This document shows, piece after piece, positions 22,609-35,600 of a stretch of 64,000 bases of DNA (within the stretch, counting starts at the first letter, position 1; each line of letters opens with the position of its first letter). The notes under the pieces are model-generated. The model saw only the letters and a program-made list of their open reading frames with translations. It had not been told where the DNA came from and did no database searches. The stretch is taken from NCBI RefSeq assembly GCF_010093535.1, contig NW_022985174.1:662303-726302 (forward strand). The letters run 5' to 3'. This DNA comes from Lindgomyces ingoldianus (lineage: Eukaryota > Ascomycota > Dothideomycetes > Pleosporales > Lindgomycetaceae). The position numbers were made by a program, and so were the translations under genes.

Positions 22609-25600
22609 ATGGCTCCTCCAGGGACCATTCTATATCATGGCATGGAAATATCCGAGCGCGAGCGAGATTTTCTCGAGCGTAGTAACGCGGGAATATCAAA
22701 TGTTGATGGATCCAAAGTTAAGGCGAAACAAGGACAGTACGAGCCGTCCAAAGGCGTGAAAGGTAACCAAACCAGAATGGGTCGTCGGATGCTGTACGTT
22801 GTGCATTTTGTCGAAACTCACTGCTAGCTCCAGCTGACTTGAGAAGTTATGTAGCAACTCATCCCGGAGCATCGGTGAACTCTCTATCGAGCCTTGAAGA
22901 ATTTATGCTCAGGATCGGAACCGCAACCGTTGGCAGGAAGGGTGATGACTACTACTTCAAACAACTCAGCGAAGAGGAAAAGCGACAGCGACAGCGAGCT
23001 GGCTACCAAACTATTAGGAACAGTTGGAACAATTTCTGCGGTTGGTGCAAGCGGATGAATCACCCAATCTCTGTGGAGCACAAAGAGCATATGACCCAAG
23101 TGAGACCCACATCCATATTTTCCAAAGTAGACTGCTGATAGATTTCAAGTACAACAAGCCATTTCTACGCATTGTCGCGAACTTGAGAGACTCCGTAAGG
23201 GAATCAAAGTTTGCTAGTGATTTTCATTATGGGATCCTGGCGGTATACACTTTCCGACGAAACAACACCCAATATAACAAGCTCAAGGCGATGATAATTC
23301 ATTGGACAATGTCTTCGATCTCTTTCTTTGGCTCCCATAGAATTGGTGATCTAGCCAAATCGTCTGCACGAGAAGATTCCGAGAGGGAGAAAAGAGGCTC
23401 ACATTTCAAGGTAAGAGGATGATTCGATCTGATAGCATTCTTTTAATAAAAGTTTGTAGGATGTGGATATGTTCGCGATGTTCAATGAAAGAACTGGGAA
23501 AACACAGCTTTGCATTCGGTTCACTGAAGATGAGAAAGGGAAGGAAGATAATCCCCAAGACAGGTATGTCAATCATGTTGACTTATCAGTGAACTAGCGG
23601 ACTGACTGCTCGCACAGAGGCCAGACGACGTTTTACGAAGACATGACAGGCCCGCTGTATGAAAATTGTTTCATGTTTTGTCTTGTTATACTGCTTGCGA
23701 GAACTCCATTTCGAGATTATCAGTCCTCGAGCAGACGCCAGCTACTACAGAAACTTCTGGACATCAAGGTAACGAAGGAGCAGCGATTTGCTCGGATCTA
23801 TTGGAAGCACGAATTTCTCGGCAAGCAGTTCTTCGAATGCTCAACGAAAGATTCGGAAAGCATTGAGACGGCGTCATCATTGCACCGAAGACACAAAGAC
23901 GCATGCTATCGTGCTGGTCTTCCCAATGCTCCAAACTTTCACGACTTTAGACGTAAAGGACTAACTAATGCTGGTAAGGACATCAATTATGTACTGGCTG
24001 CTTCCTACTGACCAACATGTCGAATAGACGAAAAACACTAAGAGGCATCTCGCATGCGACTCGGAGGACATGTGAAAGCCGGCATTTTCCGCAGGCACTA
24101 CCAGCCCCGAGAAACGATTGATGGCGCGGCAAATTTCCTGGGCCGAGAGCAAAGAAAGGACGTTCTGGAGGTCAGCCAGGAGTTGAACATCCCCTACGTC
24201 CCAAACCTACTGCAATCCCTACCAGCGCGTGAGCTTTATGATCTCCAAGACAGCAAGGAATATCGGGAGCTAGAAAGCCAGATAGACCGAGAAACGCGTG
24301 TTCGAGAAGTTGGCAAGCTTAAGCGCAAACTTGAATCGCTAAAGACGGACAGACTGAAATGGTTGCGAGCTGGCCAGGCGTTCGACGACCCGCCAAGGTA
24401 CGAGCACGAGCTCTACTCTCGTGTCAGATTTATGAAACCCGAGAGACGCCGCCTTGAATTTAATCTGTTCGAAGAGGTTGAAATGAGGAGTGAAACAGGC
24501 TTGCAAGTCATTGAAGACCTGCTAGCGCTGTACCTTCAAGATGATAAAGAGGTGGAATTCCGGCCTGGTTTGGAGCCGTCACGGTGCTCTTGTGACAGAA
24601 AAATGACGTCTACGACTGGAGACACGTACTGGAATGCCATAAGAAAGCCCAGACTGAGATCTGTGGCTTCTCGGAATTCTGTTTCCTTTGTAACGAATGG
24701 ACTGATGAGAAGGATGAGTGGGAACGGCATTGCCAATGGCATGTCGACAACCTTGCAACCTTCCCTGCGTGGATTGATCCTCTCATGGACGATGGTGTTC
24801 TAGCAGTGGCTGGATTTTGCGAATTCTGTCTTATCGACTCGAGATTACCAGCTTCCGACCGCATGCGTCAATTCACGTGGCGCCATTCGTGGCAAGATCA
24901 TTATGAGAGACACTACAACGACGCTGGATTCATACCAAAGTGTCGCCATCGATCATTCGACTCCATATTGGAGCTGAAATTTCATCTGCATGACTGGCAT
25001 GGCGTTCATATACCGAAGCCCAAGCGGCAGAGAAATGGACTCAAGCGCCAAAAATGTGAGGAGTCAGAACCGTTGACGGAAGCCAACAAACGACAGAAGA
25101 TTGTCAAGGAGTGCAAGGTAGAAGGTGGTTTTCTCAACAGCACAGTCGACTCGATCGCCTTGGGTCTGGCTGATCAGCACTCCTGGTCGGAACCATGGCG
25201 AACTTCCTATCCGTCTGCGCAGAAGCTCAACTCGTTGCGTGAAGCTCCGGACACATGTCCGGACAATCTGGACGCTCACGCAGCCGGATCTGATGCCGTC
25301 TCCACCCCATGTCACTCCAGCCACGACGTGTCGAAAGCTGAGAACGCTGAGCTGGAGTCATTATGTCAGGTCAATGCGATAAGAAAATGTATTCCAAGCT
25401 TCAAGAACGATTTTATCGACATTGACGATGTATTCAATACTTCACCGTTCGATCATACACTGCCGTCAATTTTGGATGATATCAAAGAAGAAGAACTTGA
25501 GACTATAGATCTAACAGGTACAGGTGAGACAAATTCCTGTTATCCGGTTTGATTGGTCTAACAAGGGGCAGGTGACGAAGGAGCGGACGGAGCTCTGGAA

Positions 25601-26334
25601 GCTTTCTGGACCGATTCCGGTTACGCCTCGCCTGGCAGTTCTGCCTCCTGCAGCCATGCTATGATTGATGGCGACGACAGTGAGTGGGAGAACTGATTGA
25701 TTGCAACAATTGAGTTAACAAGCGCTGCAGATGACAACAAGGTGGATGAAAAGAACCGCCTTACAGATCGTGGAGTGGTCTGTCGAGCGGAAGTACAGGG
25801 CATATGCCAGAGCGACCTGCCTACCATTGATCCGATATTGTTGGACATTACTGGTAAGCCGCATCGCTATTTTGCACCATTTCAATCTAATTTGCGGTAG
25901 ATGGTGGCCTGAGAGATACGGAGATGACACACACAGCACAAAATCTGGGTGTCCCCTTCAAGCAGCCAGCAATGGAGACGCAGTCCGAAGATGAAGAGTA
26001 TAATCGCCCGACTGATGCCGTCATTAGCCATAAGCTCGTTGAAACGGAGCTGCATCACGATGTGAAAGCCACTGAGATTGGCAACACCCACTTGGCGCCG
26101 TCGGGCTTTGGTGCGATGTCAAATAGCTAGGATGAATACGAAGTTGAAGCTATCATTGGCCATGATACGGTCAAGGGCACCTCACTCTACAGAGTAAAGT
26201 GGCAGGGATGGCCAACTTCAGCCAACACCTGGGAACCCATTGACAACCTCGCGAAATGTATGGATCTGATTCAGGAGTTTCACGAGCCATGTGGGGATCG
26301 TCGAAGACTGAGGAGACCGAGTAGACGGGCTTAG
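22609..26334 (+). pseudogene. DUF3435 recombinase-like gene with C2H2 fingers and chromodomain (disrupted)
   Basis: Nine-exon model: 22609-22762, 22828-23099, 23150-23410, 23460-23563, 23618-23973, 24043-25523, 25572-25679, 25731-25853 and 25901-26334. About 1,097 residues if one base is allowed for at the A5 run 24599-24603. Residues 1-470 match DUF3435 (FluG-type), a tyrosine-recombinase fold: box I arginine in FFGSHRIGDL (about 206), box II HDFRRK (about 375), and GGHVKAGIFRRHYQP with the candidate nucleophilic Tyr. Next come C2H2-like motifs (CFLCNEW..HCQWH, CEFCLID..HYERHY). The last 68 codons are a chromodomain: YEVEAIIGHD, LYRVKWQGW, NTWEPIDNL. Breaks: the frameshift; a TAA at 24039-24041 if the better acceptor at 24027 is used; and a TAG at 26128-26130 just before the chromodomain, avoidable only by an alternative intron (GTGAAA..GCTAG, 69 nt). 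DUF3435 proteins include Starship captains, but most are uncharacterised. Confidence 0.75.
26131..26334 (+). other. Chromodomain exon segment
   Basis: DEYEVEAII, LYRVKWQGWP and TWEPIDNLAKCMDLI give the canonical chromodomain with its aromatic positions Y/W/W at the expected spacing. Chromodomains bind methylated H3 tails. It is preceded in frame by TAG at 26128, so its attachment to the upstream protein depends on splicing or on that stop being a recent mutation. Confidence 0.8.
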
Positions 26335-27880
26335 GGCTGATACCATTGCGGAAAAAACTTATCTCAGCTAGCTTAGCCGGCTGATGAGAGAACTGACAAC
26401 GCACATACCACTATGCATACTGCTACTCCTAACAGAGTATAACCTAGGGTTAGTAGTTTTAAACCCCTACAACTAACATTTTCTTTTATTAGCTGTCTAA
26501 AAGACTTTAGTAATTTTTTATGTATACAACTAATTTTAACTACTTAAGAATAAAGACGTAATTTTAGATAGTATAATAGATATATTATACACAGACTTAA
26601 AAAGTTAATACAATACGTAAAACTTTAGTAAAAACATTATAAGCATATTTTAAATAAAATCTAATAATGTCTAGAGTAATTTAAATCTATCTGCGCACGT
26701 AATGCAACCTTTTTTATAACTAATTTTATGTGTTACTTTAAACCCCCCCCCCCTCTTATTATCTACGCCTATGTATTATAAGGCACTTATATTTTAGGCG
26801 CTATTTGTTTTTACTATTATAAACTACCTCTAGCTTCTAGATTTGCTAATTTTGTCCTATACATATAGTTTTATTACAGTAGGTAAAATAGTACTAACGC
26901 TTGCATAGTAAGTAGTTTAGACACTAAATATTATAAGTATCTTTTTACATATTATTTATATATTTGTTTATGCACTTTTTAATGTATACTACTAATTATT
27001 TGCTGTAGTAGCTACTATGTAGACTAGAGGGCTAGGTTAGCGCGCAGGGAATTAGAGTTTAGGTAGGAGGCTAGCATAAGTATAGCTTGCGCTAAGTCTT
27101 CTAGCTATCTACTTAGAAAAGACCACTTATTTAGTGCTAAATAAGGACTATGCAGCGCTAAATTAAGTATATAGACTAGCTAGTATAATGCTTTTTTATA
27201 TTAAAGCTTGTTATACTTTAAGTGCTAATGCTTTATAAAATTTAGTATATAAGTGTTTTATAAAGTGTAATATTTAGTATTAAATGCTATTACTTACTTA
27301 GGCTATGTAGAAGTTGTTAGGTAGTAGAGAGCTACATAAGTAGTAGGTGCACGCTGTCTGTTAGCTTATGTATAGCCTTAGGGATATAATCCTTGTAGCC
27401 TACACTAGCTTTAGAAAGAGCATTATTTTATATGTATATTTTATGTTTACAGGCAACATTACGCTCTAGATTATACTACTATTAAAGCTAAAAAATAAGT
27501 AGTTTAAAGTAATCTACTAGTATTCTAGAGCGCGTCTATGTCTAGTTACTAAATAAATAAAAAATGCTAACTTAAAAATATTTTAGAAGATTTAGTAGCT
27601 TTTATATACTTATATTTTACTAGGTCTAAAGTAGGCTGCATTACTAGTATTTTAATAGCTATTTACTAATACTATATTCTATGCTTAAGTTAAGTTAGTA
27701 GCATTAGACAAGTGCTATATTATATAATAGTAGAAAGATTTCTAGAAAAAGTATTTATAGTTTTATAAGCTTTAGTAGTGTTTATCTTTTAACATAATAT
27801 TCTTTGCTTATACTGCTACGTTTAATAAGTAGACAGAAAAGGCAGTACGCTGTTTTAGTAGCTTTAGGCTAGAGGGTCTA

Positions 27881-28483
27881 TGTAAGGACGGAGCTCTGTA
27901 CCACTACGCCAATACAACCAAAAAGGTGCGAATAATTAACCAACGTTAATTATTGCGTACAGAATAGTATATATACCTGTTGTACGTAAGCACCATCTCG
28001 GCCTTACACGTAAGCGCTATCCTAGCCTTACATTATCCCCCTTCTTAGCAGACGCATGTCCTAGGCGTCACATGACCTACCCGCAGCTCAGAGGCGCCTA
28101 TGCGCATGTCTTGGTTACCGGCCAGAGGCTGACCACCTGCGGCCCAGAGGCGCGGGATAAACACGACGCAACGCTTAGTGGCCCACGCCAGCTAAGCTAT
28201 ATACACTAGACCTCCTAGCAGCAACAACGTGGCGCTAGAAGAGGCTGCCTTATGTTTTAGTCTAAAAACTAGCAAAGCTGTCTGAGGTGGGGGTCAAACA
28301 CTAACTGTACCCTGCTGTTAGTTAATTATTATGTAAGGACAGGGCTCCGCACTACTCTGCTAATATAACTAAAAAGGTGCAAATAATTAACTAACGTTAA
28401 TTATTGCGTACAGAATAGTATATATACCCGTTGTACGTAAGCACCATCTCGGCCTTACACGTAAGCGCCATCCCGGCCTTACA
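27881..28483. mobile_element. Miniature LTR element (TRIM-like), 603 bp
   Basis: Two direct repeats of exactly 152 bp (27881-28032 and 28332-28483), each starting TGTAAGGAC and ending GGCCTTACA, enclose 299 bp without coding capacity. A perfect 5-bp duplication GTCTA flanks it (27876-27880 and 28484-28488). The LTR copies differ almost only by C/T or G/A changes, so RIP has touched it lightly. Its GC content is far above its surroundings, so it inserted after the block was already degraded, or escaped RIP because it is short. Confidence 0.88.
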
Positions 28484-31400
28484 GTCTAGGGATAGGTAAT
28501 AATCTAATAGGCAGCCTAGAGGTAATTAGGACGTGCGTAGATTGCTCTAAGATTATGTACACTATTATTTTAATTAATAATTATAGTAAGAGCATGTATG
28601 CTTAGCTCTTACATATTATTAATTATAGGTTTAGTACTACTAGTTCTTTTAGTAACTTAAAGCTTATTTTAAAAACATGTGTGTTTATTAATAGTTACAC
28701 TTATATTACTAACCTTATAAGGCTTCTTTAATCTTGTCTTGTGTTAGATAGACACTACTCTATAGCAGATGCTAAGAAGGTAGTCTAGGCGTATACTAGT
28801 TAGGTTGCAGACGCAGACTAGCAAAAGATATATTAAAATTTTAAAGGCGCTAATGCCTCTATCTAGATTGTTGTCTGTACAACTACACTTAGAATAAGTA
28901 TAGATATCTCTAGAATTAAGTAGGTATACTAATAAAACATTTTAATTACCTAGGATATAAGTAATTTAATACAGCAGTTTAGTTATAGCGCGTGTAGTTA
29001 TAGTAAGACTATAGTTACTATATTATTTATTTTTTTCTATGTGTTTAACTATCTTAGTACTAATCTAGATATAAGTAATAGACAGGCTAGCAGCTAGGTA
29101 AAGTAAAAGATAAAAAAAAAGCAACTTATAAAAGTAAAAAATTATTATAAGATAAAGCTCTTTACATTAAGGCAAATAATAACTATAATGTTGCTAAATT
29201 AAGCATCTGCTAGTAGTAGTTAGACGCCTGTTACTCCTGCTATAACACCTCTGCCTAGGTCTACACCCCTACATAATAAACCTAAATTAGAGGCTATAGA
29301 AAAGGGGGTTAAAAGCACTTTAGCTAATTTATAGAATTATGTAGTTATATTTTAGTATAATAGACATAAAAGTAGACCTTTTAATTAGACAAATAAACAG
29401 CTAAACTAACAGGCTAGTATTAAGCCTAAGTAGTAAGACCTAATTAACTTTAAGTGTTATTATAGGCACTTGCTTTAGTATTTCTAAAATAACTTATTTA
29501 TATAATTAACATAGCAACTTTTTCTAAAAAAAGTTACCTATTACATAAGTTATAATCTAGCACTTATGCTATATTAAAGCGCCTTACCTCTGCCTGCTAA
29601 AAAGACTGCGCTAACACTAAAGAGTAAGGCTAGCCTTATGTTATAGCATATTTAAAAGATATGTTAGGCATCTGCTCTTTAGTACTTTTTAAAAGTCTAT
29701 AGTGTGTCTAAGAATAATATTTTAGTTCTGCTTTTATCTTTAGTGTTTTTTTTATACCTAAACTAATAGAAGCTAGTAAGGCTTGTTGCTAGATAAAAGA
29801 ATATTAAAAGTAATAAAGTTATAGTGCTTATTAAGTCTAGTAGGTATAGCACTAGTAGTGTATAAAATTATCTGCTATTAGACTAGAAGTTTATAGAGTT
29901 GCATTTAGCATTTATTAAAAGTAAGTTTAAGTGTATTATGCTTATAGTACAGAGCAAGTTTTGCAAAAACAATGTGCTCCCTAGAACAGGTAATGTCTCT
30001 AGGTTACTAGGTATACACAATGCTACTAGGGCCTTATTAGGTAGTTGTATACAAGATAACAGTCTAGCTGTGTAGGCTACATAACATAGATATTGCTAGT
30101 AATAGAACTAGTTAAAGTAATATAGTCTGCCCCTTAAACTAGTTATAATTAATGTGTTGTTTAAGTTTATAGTGTTAACTATAGTACTAAAGTTACTGTT
30201 TAATAATAACTTTTCTCTATAGAATAATCTCTTGCCTAGTAATATTTCTAGTTATTAAAGCAGTTTTTTTATAGTTATAGCACACTTTTTTAGTCTAAAT
30301 AGTTTGTTTACAGCAGCCTTTACTGCGTTTAGCGTACTATACTTACTAAGTGTAGAGTTGTATATGTTGCTAAGGGACAGGCAACACGCAGCTGTAATTA
30401 TAGGGAGCCTTATGCTAGCCTAGGTCCTACACACGCTAACTAGTAGTAGTTACTACTTATTACTGCCTAGAATAGTCTTGTTGCCTTTTGTTACATTAGA
30501 TAAAATTACTGTTAGCCTGTGCACTTCTAAGCTAGGTTGTAGAGGCAAATAGGCTGTGCGCTAGTCCTCTATGCTATATACACTAAGATAGTTAAGAACT
30601 TCTTGTACTTTAATTACTATAGTTTATTAGAGCCTATTATATAATGTAAATGCGTTACACACTAATTTAGTAGCTAGTGTAGTGTCTCTAAGCAGATTAA
30701 CATGTAAGCGTTAAAAGCGCCTATTAGATAATAAAGCAGCTAATATAAGTAGTGTGCGCATTTATTATAATGTAGACAAGCTGCAGTTAAATAGTTAAAA
30801 GTATTATTAAAATATATTATTAACTCTAACTACACAAAGCTTAGAGATATATTAATAAGAGTGTAAATAGTTTTTTTTAGAATACTAAACTAACTATACT
30901 TATTCTTGCTGTAGTTTAGGTGTAAAGTGTTAGTAATAGCTTTACTTATTTAAACTAGTTTCCTAGAGTGCTATACACTAGGGCAGATAAAGTAGTGCTT
31001 ATAAGTAATTATTGTTGTTGTTTTTATAGCCGCCCTAGCGCATCCTCTTGTTTTGTATAAAGGGGTTCCCTAAAGGGGTTGCCTATAGTGTAAGGTGTGT
31101 GCGTTTAAGGTGTTAGGTTTTGTGCACAGTGCAGCTAGAAAAAAAGATGTAATAAATAAGCTTTATTTTTAACTTTAAAAAAGACACTTTATTAACTAAA
31201 CATCTTTTTATAGACAGAAAGCGCGTTGTAGAAGACCTATAAGATAAAGAAAAGCTGCTAGGCCTACATCTTTATATTATTATGCTAGGCAAGTGTGTTG
31301 TAGGGTGGGTTAAGCCTAGAGATAAACTTAGTAGCAGATCTAAAGCTAGCTATAGTTCTAAGTAGAGATAGTAGGTATAAAGGGAAAGTTTAGTAAAGGG

Positions 31401-32321
31401 TCTTAGTAAGATAAATATTAAATTTAAAAGTAGCTAAAAGAATTTAATAAAGAAACTTAGCACAGTTATAGATATATATTATGTGTTTATATATCTTTAG
31501 CGTATTATGTAGAAGCCTAGGTAGGGCAACCTATAAGCAATTATTATTATTGTTTTTAAAGAAGGGTATATAGGTAGCTACAGCAAGTGTTATTAATAAT
31601 AAAGTTAAAATAAAGTATGCTAAGCATAAATATAATTTCTTAATTAAGCAGTTCTTTTAAAAATATGTGCTATATCTACGCTCTAGACCTATTAGCGCTT
31701 AGCTGCTTATATAAACACACTATAAACACTTTTTTATATAATAAATACACTTATATTAAATTATTTTTATGTTAAATCTGCCTTATTTAGCTAACTAAGC
31801 AAAAGGATTAAATAATATAAACTATGTATACTTTTTAGCTAGACAGTAACAGCTATCTAAACTAATAAGCACTTTTTAAGCTATTTTATGTAAGCGCAGG
31901 ACTTTCTAGACTCTAAAGAGCTAGTTAACTAAGAAAGATAGTTCTACATAATATAGCCTTTAGCATATAATGCTTTGCTGTCTGCTTAAAATCTTTCTAG
32001 GACTATAAAGATGCCCCTACTATAGTGCTCTACTAAGGAATGTTTACATTATATAACTAAGAGGACTTGTTAATAGACACTACTTAGCTATAGAAGAGCC
32101 TAAACCTAGCCCTTAGCCTTGCAACTTTAGGCACTATTAAGAATAATCTAAATAAAAACTAAATAAACTAAGCTAGATAGCAGTTTTACAGTAAGATTAT
32201 TTAAATTATTTTTCCTTTAGTGCCTACTAATAAACTAGGTTTAGAAGGGACCTAGCTAAATAATTAGTAAACTAATTATTATAATTAGATAAACTAATTA
32301 TTATAAATGTCTTAAATGCTT

Positions 32322-32392
32322 TTTAATTACTCTCTAATTGCCCTCTAATAGCCTTTTAATTGCCCTCTAATTGCCCTTTAATTGCCTACTAA
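32322..32392. repeat. Short tandem repeat, TTTAATTGCCCTC-type unit
   Basis: About five imperfect copies of a 12-13 bp unit CTAATTGCCCT. Minisatellite in degraded DNA; no function inferred. Confidence 0.75.
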
Positions 32393-32560
32393 TACAGCAT
32401 TGCTAAAGCAATGTAGTAAACGTTGCATGTGCCTAGTTGCCTAATTGCTAGTACGCACTAGCACGCATGCAGTCTCTTCTAACTAGTACGCACTAGACTT
32501 TCTAGAACTCTGTTTTAACTTTGTGCCTGCTAATTATTGCTAATTGTTGTCTAAGGTAGC

Positions 32561-32632
32561 CAGGTCTAGGTCTAGGTCCAGGTCTAGGTCCAGGTCTAGG
32601 TCTAGGTCCAGCGTCCAGGTCTAGCGTCTAGG
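32561..32632. repeat. Short tandem repeat of AGGTCT/AGGTCC hexamers
   Basis: About ten copies of a hexamer alternating between AGGTCT and AGGTCC. The C/T variation looks like partial mutation of one ancestral unit. Confidence 0.8.
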
Positions 32633-35600
32633 AAGGAAACAGGAACAATAAAAAAAAAAAAAAAGAAACAAGCATATAAAGCATAACAACAAAATACATA
32701 ACTATAAAAAAAAAAAAAAAGACTTAATCTAAAATAGTTATAGCCTAGAGTTATATTATAGTTAGTCTAAAAATATAAGAAGATTAGATACACTTATTAA
32801 TACATAACACTAGCAACTAAATCTAACACATGCAACTATTTAAAAGAGGGCAGAAAGGCAATAAGTAATAGTTAAAAAGTAAATATAGTTAATTAAAAAA
32901 AGGTACAGCAAGAAAAAGTTTAAGAACATAGTTAAGTAAAAAAAAAAAGTTTAGAAGCGCGTAAAAAAATAGTTTAGTTAATTAAAAAGGGTAATAAAAA
33001 AAGAAAAAGTAAGACTATGTTACTGTAAAGTGTTTAGTACAGCCTAACGCATAGACAGAGGAGAGACTTAGCTAGTTAATAAAGGTAGACAAGCACCTAT
33101 AGAGTAAGGTAGAGAATAGAGTAACTATATAGTGTTTAGTATAGCTTAAATTAAAAAGGTAGAAGAAACTTAGCTAATTAAAGTAAAAAAGTTAAAAATA
33201 ATTAAGAAAAGTTTAACCTTAAAAAAAAGGCCTATATATACTTTAGCTCTTGCCTTAGTAGTAAAAGCACCTAACTAGACTAGAGTTTCTGCCTAGCAGT
33301 AAAAGTACATGTTATAAGATTATTTAAAAGGATATAGAAGGCGCTAGTGTTTAACTAGCATAAAAAATTATAACTTTTTAATTATTTTTTACTAATTATA
33401 ACTAAAAATTGCCTAATTTAGAGGTAAAAGTAGGTAAAAATAAGTAAGATATAATGTATATAAGTAATTATAAGGCATTAGATTAATAATAAGCAGGCTA
33501 GGCAGCAGTAGTAAATAAAGAGAGGGAAGAGTCTTACTAGAGTAAATGTATGTTGCATGTAATTAATTAATTAGTGTTGTAGAGTTAAACTATGTTAAAC
33601 AGCAGGTAGTAAATATAAGTAGATAGTTTATAATAATTAAGACACATAGTAATATAACATTACTATAATTAGAATAGCCTTAGCTCCTTTAATTTTTAAC
33701 TAAGTTTTACTTTAATATAGTTAAGCTTTTATATAACCTTATTTACTACTACTACGTCTCTAAATTATTTAAGTAAAATATAAGCATTTTTATAGACTTT
33801 TTAAAACTATTAAACTAATAAGCATTATTATAATTAAAGAACCTTTAGAAATAGTAAGCGTGTAAAACTATAATAGTATGCTAGTAACTAGGTAATTTAT
33901 AGCTAGGAATTTATCTTAATACATGTAATATGTAGATAGGCTGTAGGTTAGACAAGGGCGTATAAGCTAATATAAAAGGGCTAAAGAGCAGTTATGTACC
34001 TAACACTGCGCAGTTGTTAAAACTAGTAAGCAACTAACAGCGCACAGTGTCTAATTAGCTGCACTAAGTAAATAGTGCTTTACAACACTATTATACATTA
34101 CAAAAGTACTTACTATAAGTATATATAAAATATAAATATATAATTACTTTATTTATTCTTAAAGGCTTTATTAAGACCCTTATTAAAATTACTATTAATT
34201 AGATTGTTAACTAAACCCTTAGAGTTACTATAAGTTGTGCTTTTAACTATTTCTGCAAATTTTATTACATTAATATAACATAACTCTTTTATGCTAATGC
34301 TTGCTAGATTAGTTACATCTAGTGCTAGTATATAATTACTAGATATAACATTACTAATATTAAAGTTTATAACTTTTAACATTAACAACTTAATACTACT
34401 AGCAATAATATTAAGGCTTATAATAGGCTAGGGGAGCTCTTAGTTAATCTAACTAGTTAAGCGCTTACAGCGCCTACAACTTAGCAGATAAATAGTAAGG
34501 GCAAATGTCTCTAGCTTAATATTGCACTGCATATGCTTATTCTTACTCTTCTCTCTAAAGGCGCCCTCTATTAGCGCACAGAGTTGCATATAGAACTAGT
34601 AAAATAGTGTAAGATAACTAAAAGTAAAGTTTATGTTATAAGTTCTATTTTTAAAGTGCTGCATATTAAGCTTATACATATAGTTTATAAGCTTAAGCAT
34701 AATATTAACTACTTAGAAAGTGTCTAGCTTCCTATGTACATTAACTAACTTAGAGGCAAGTATAGACTACTAAAGTGTTAAAGTTAACACCCTATCTAAG
34801 ACTAACTAGCAAAGGTGTAGCAGCTTAGTACTATAGCGCTTCTAACTAGATCTAAAGAAGAATACAGCTAATAGATTAATTAAGTAATAAATAATTCTAA
34901 TATTACTAAACTTAACTACATGCTATAAAGTAAAAAACATCTTAATTTTTTAAAAAAACTAACATGTTATTATTTAGTTACCTTTAGAATTATTGCAGCC
35001 CTTTTACATAGTAAGTGTAAAGACCTTTTTATGTATCTGCTTAAGCAACTTAATGTACTAGTTAAGTAAAAGCTAACTAATAGCCTTATTATAAAGACCC
35101 TACTAGTATTACTAGACATCTGCTGCATAGATATCTAGCACCTAGCCTTAGAGATATCTACTGTTGCCTATCTTTTAGTAGAACAACATAACTATTTAAG
35201 CGCCTTAGCTTAGATATATTAGTAGCACAGCTATATAATACTTAATATTGCTCTAATTAATACTAGCATAGTTTAAGCGCATAATATTATGTAAAAGATT
35301 ACTAGAAAAGTCTATACTTTTAAGTGTATTAAAGTGCGTACAAATAATTATATAAGTAAGTGCCTAAAGAATATAAAAATACACAAGTAGTCTAATTATC
35401 TAATCCCTCCTGTTGTATAGCTAGAACGCGCTACGCTGCTCTTTCTTAAGACTATGTATAAACTTAGTAGTTTTCTAGTTACCTTATACTATCTATAGCT
35501 GTGTTTTAAAGCTTAGCTTTTTTAGATTTGTAGAAATATTTAACTGCTAAAGCTAAATATTATTATGCACTTTATAAGTCTTATTAATAACACCCTTATT

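Noticed and set aside
26740..26755. Poly-C run
   Set aside because: Simple homopolymer in degraded DNA, no associated structure.
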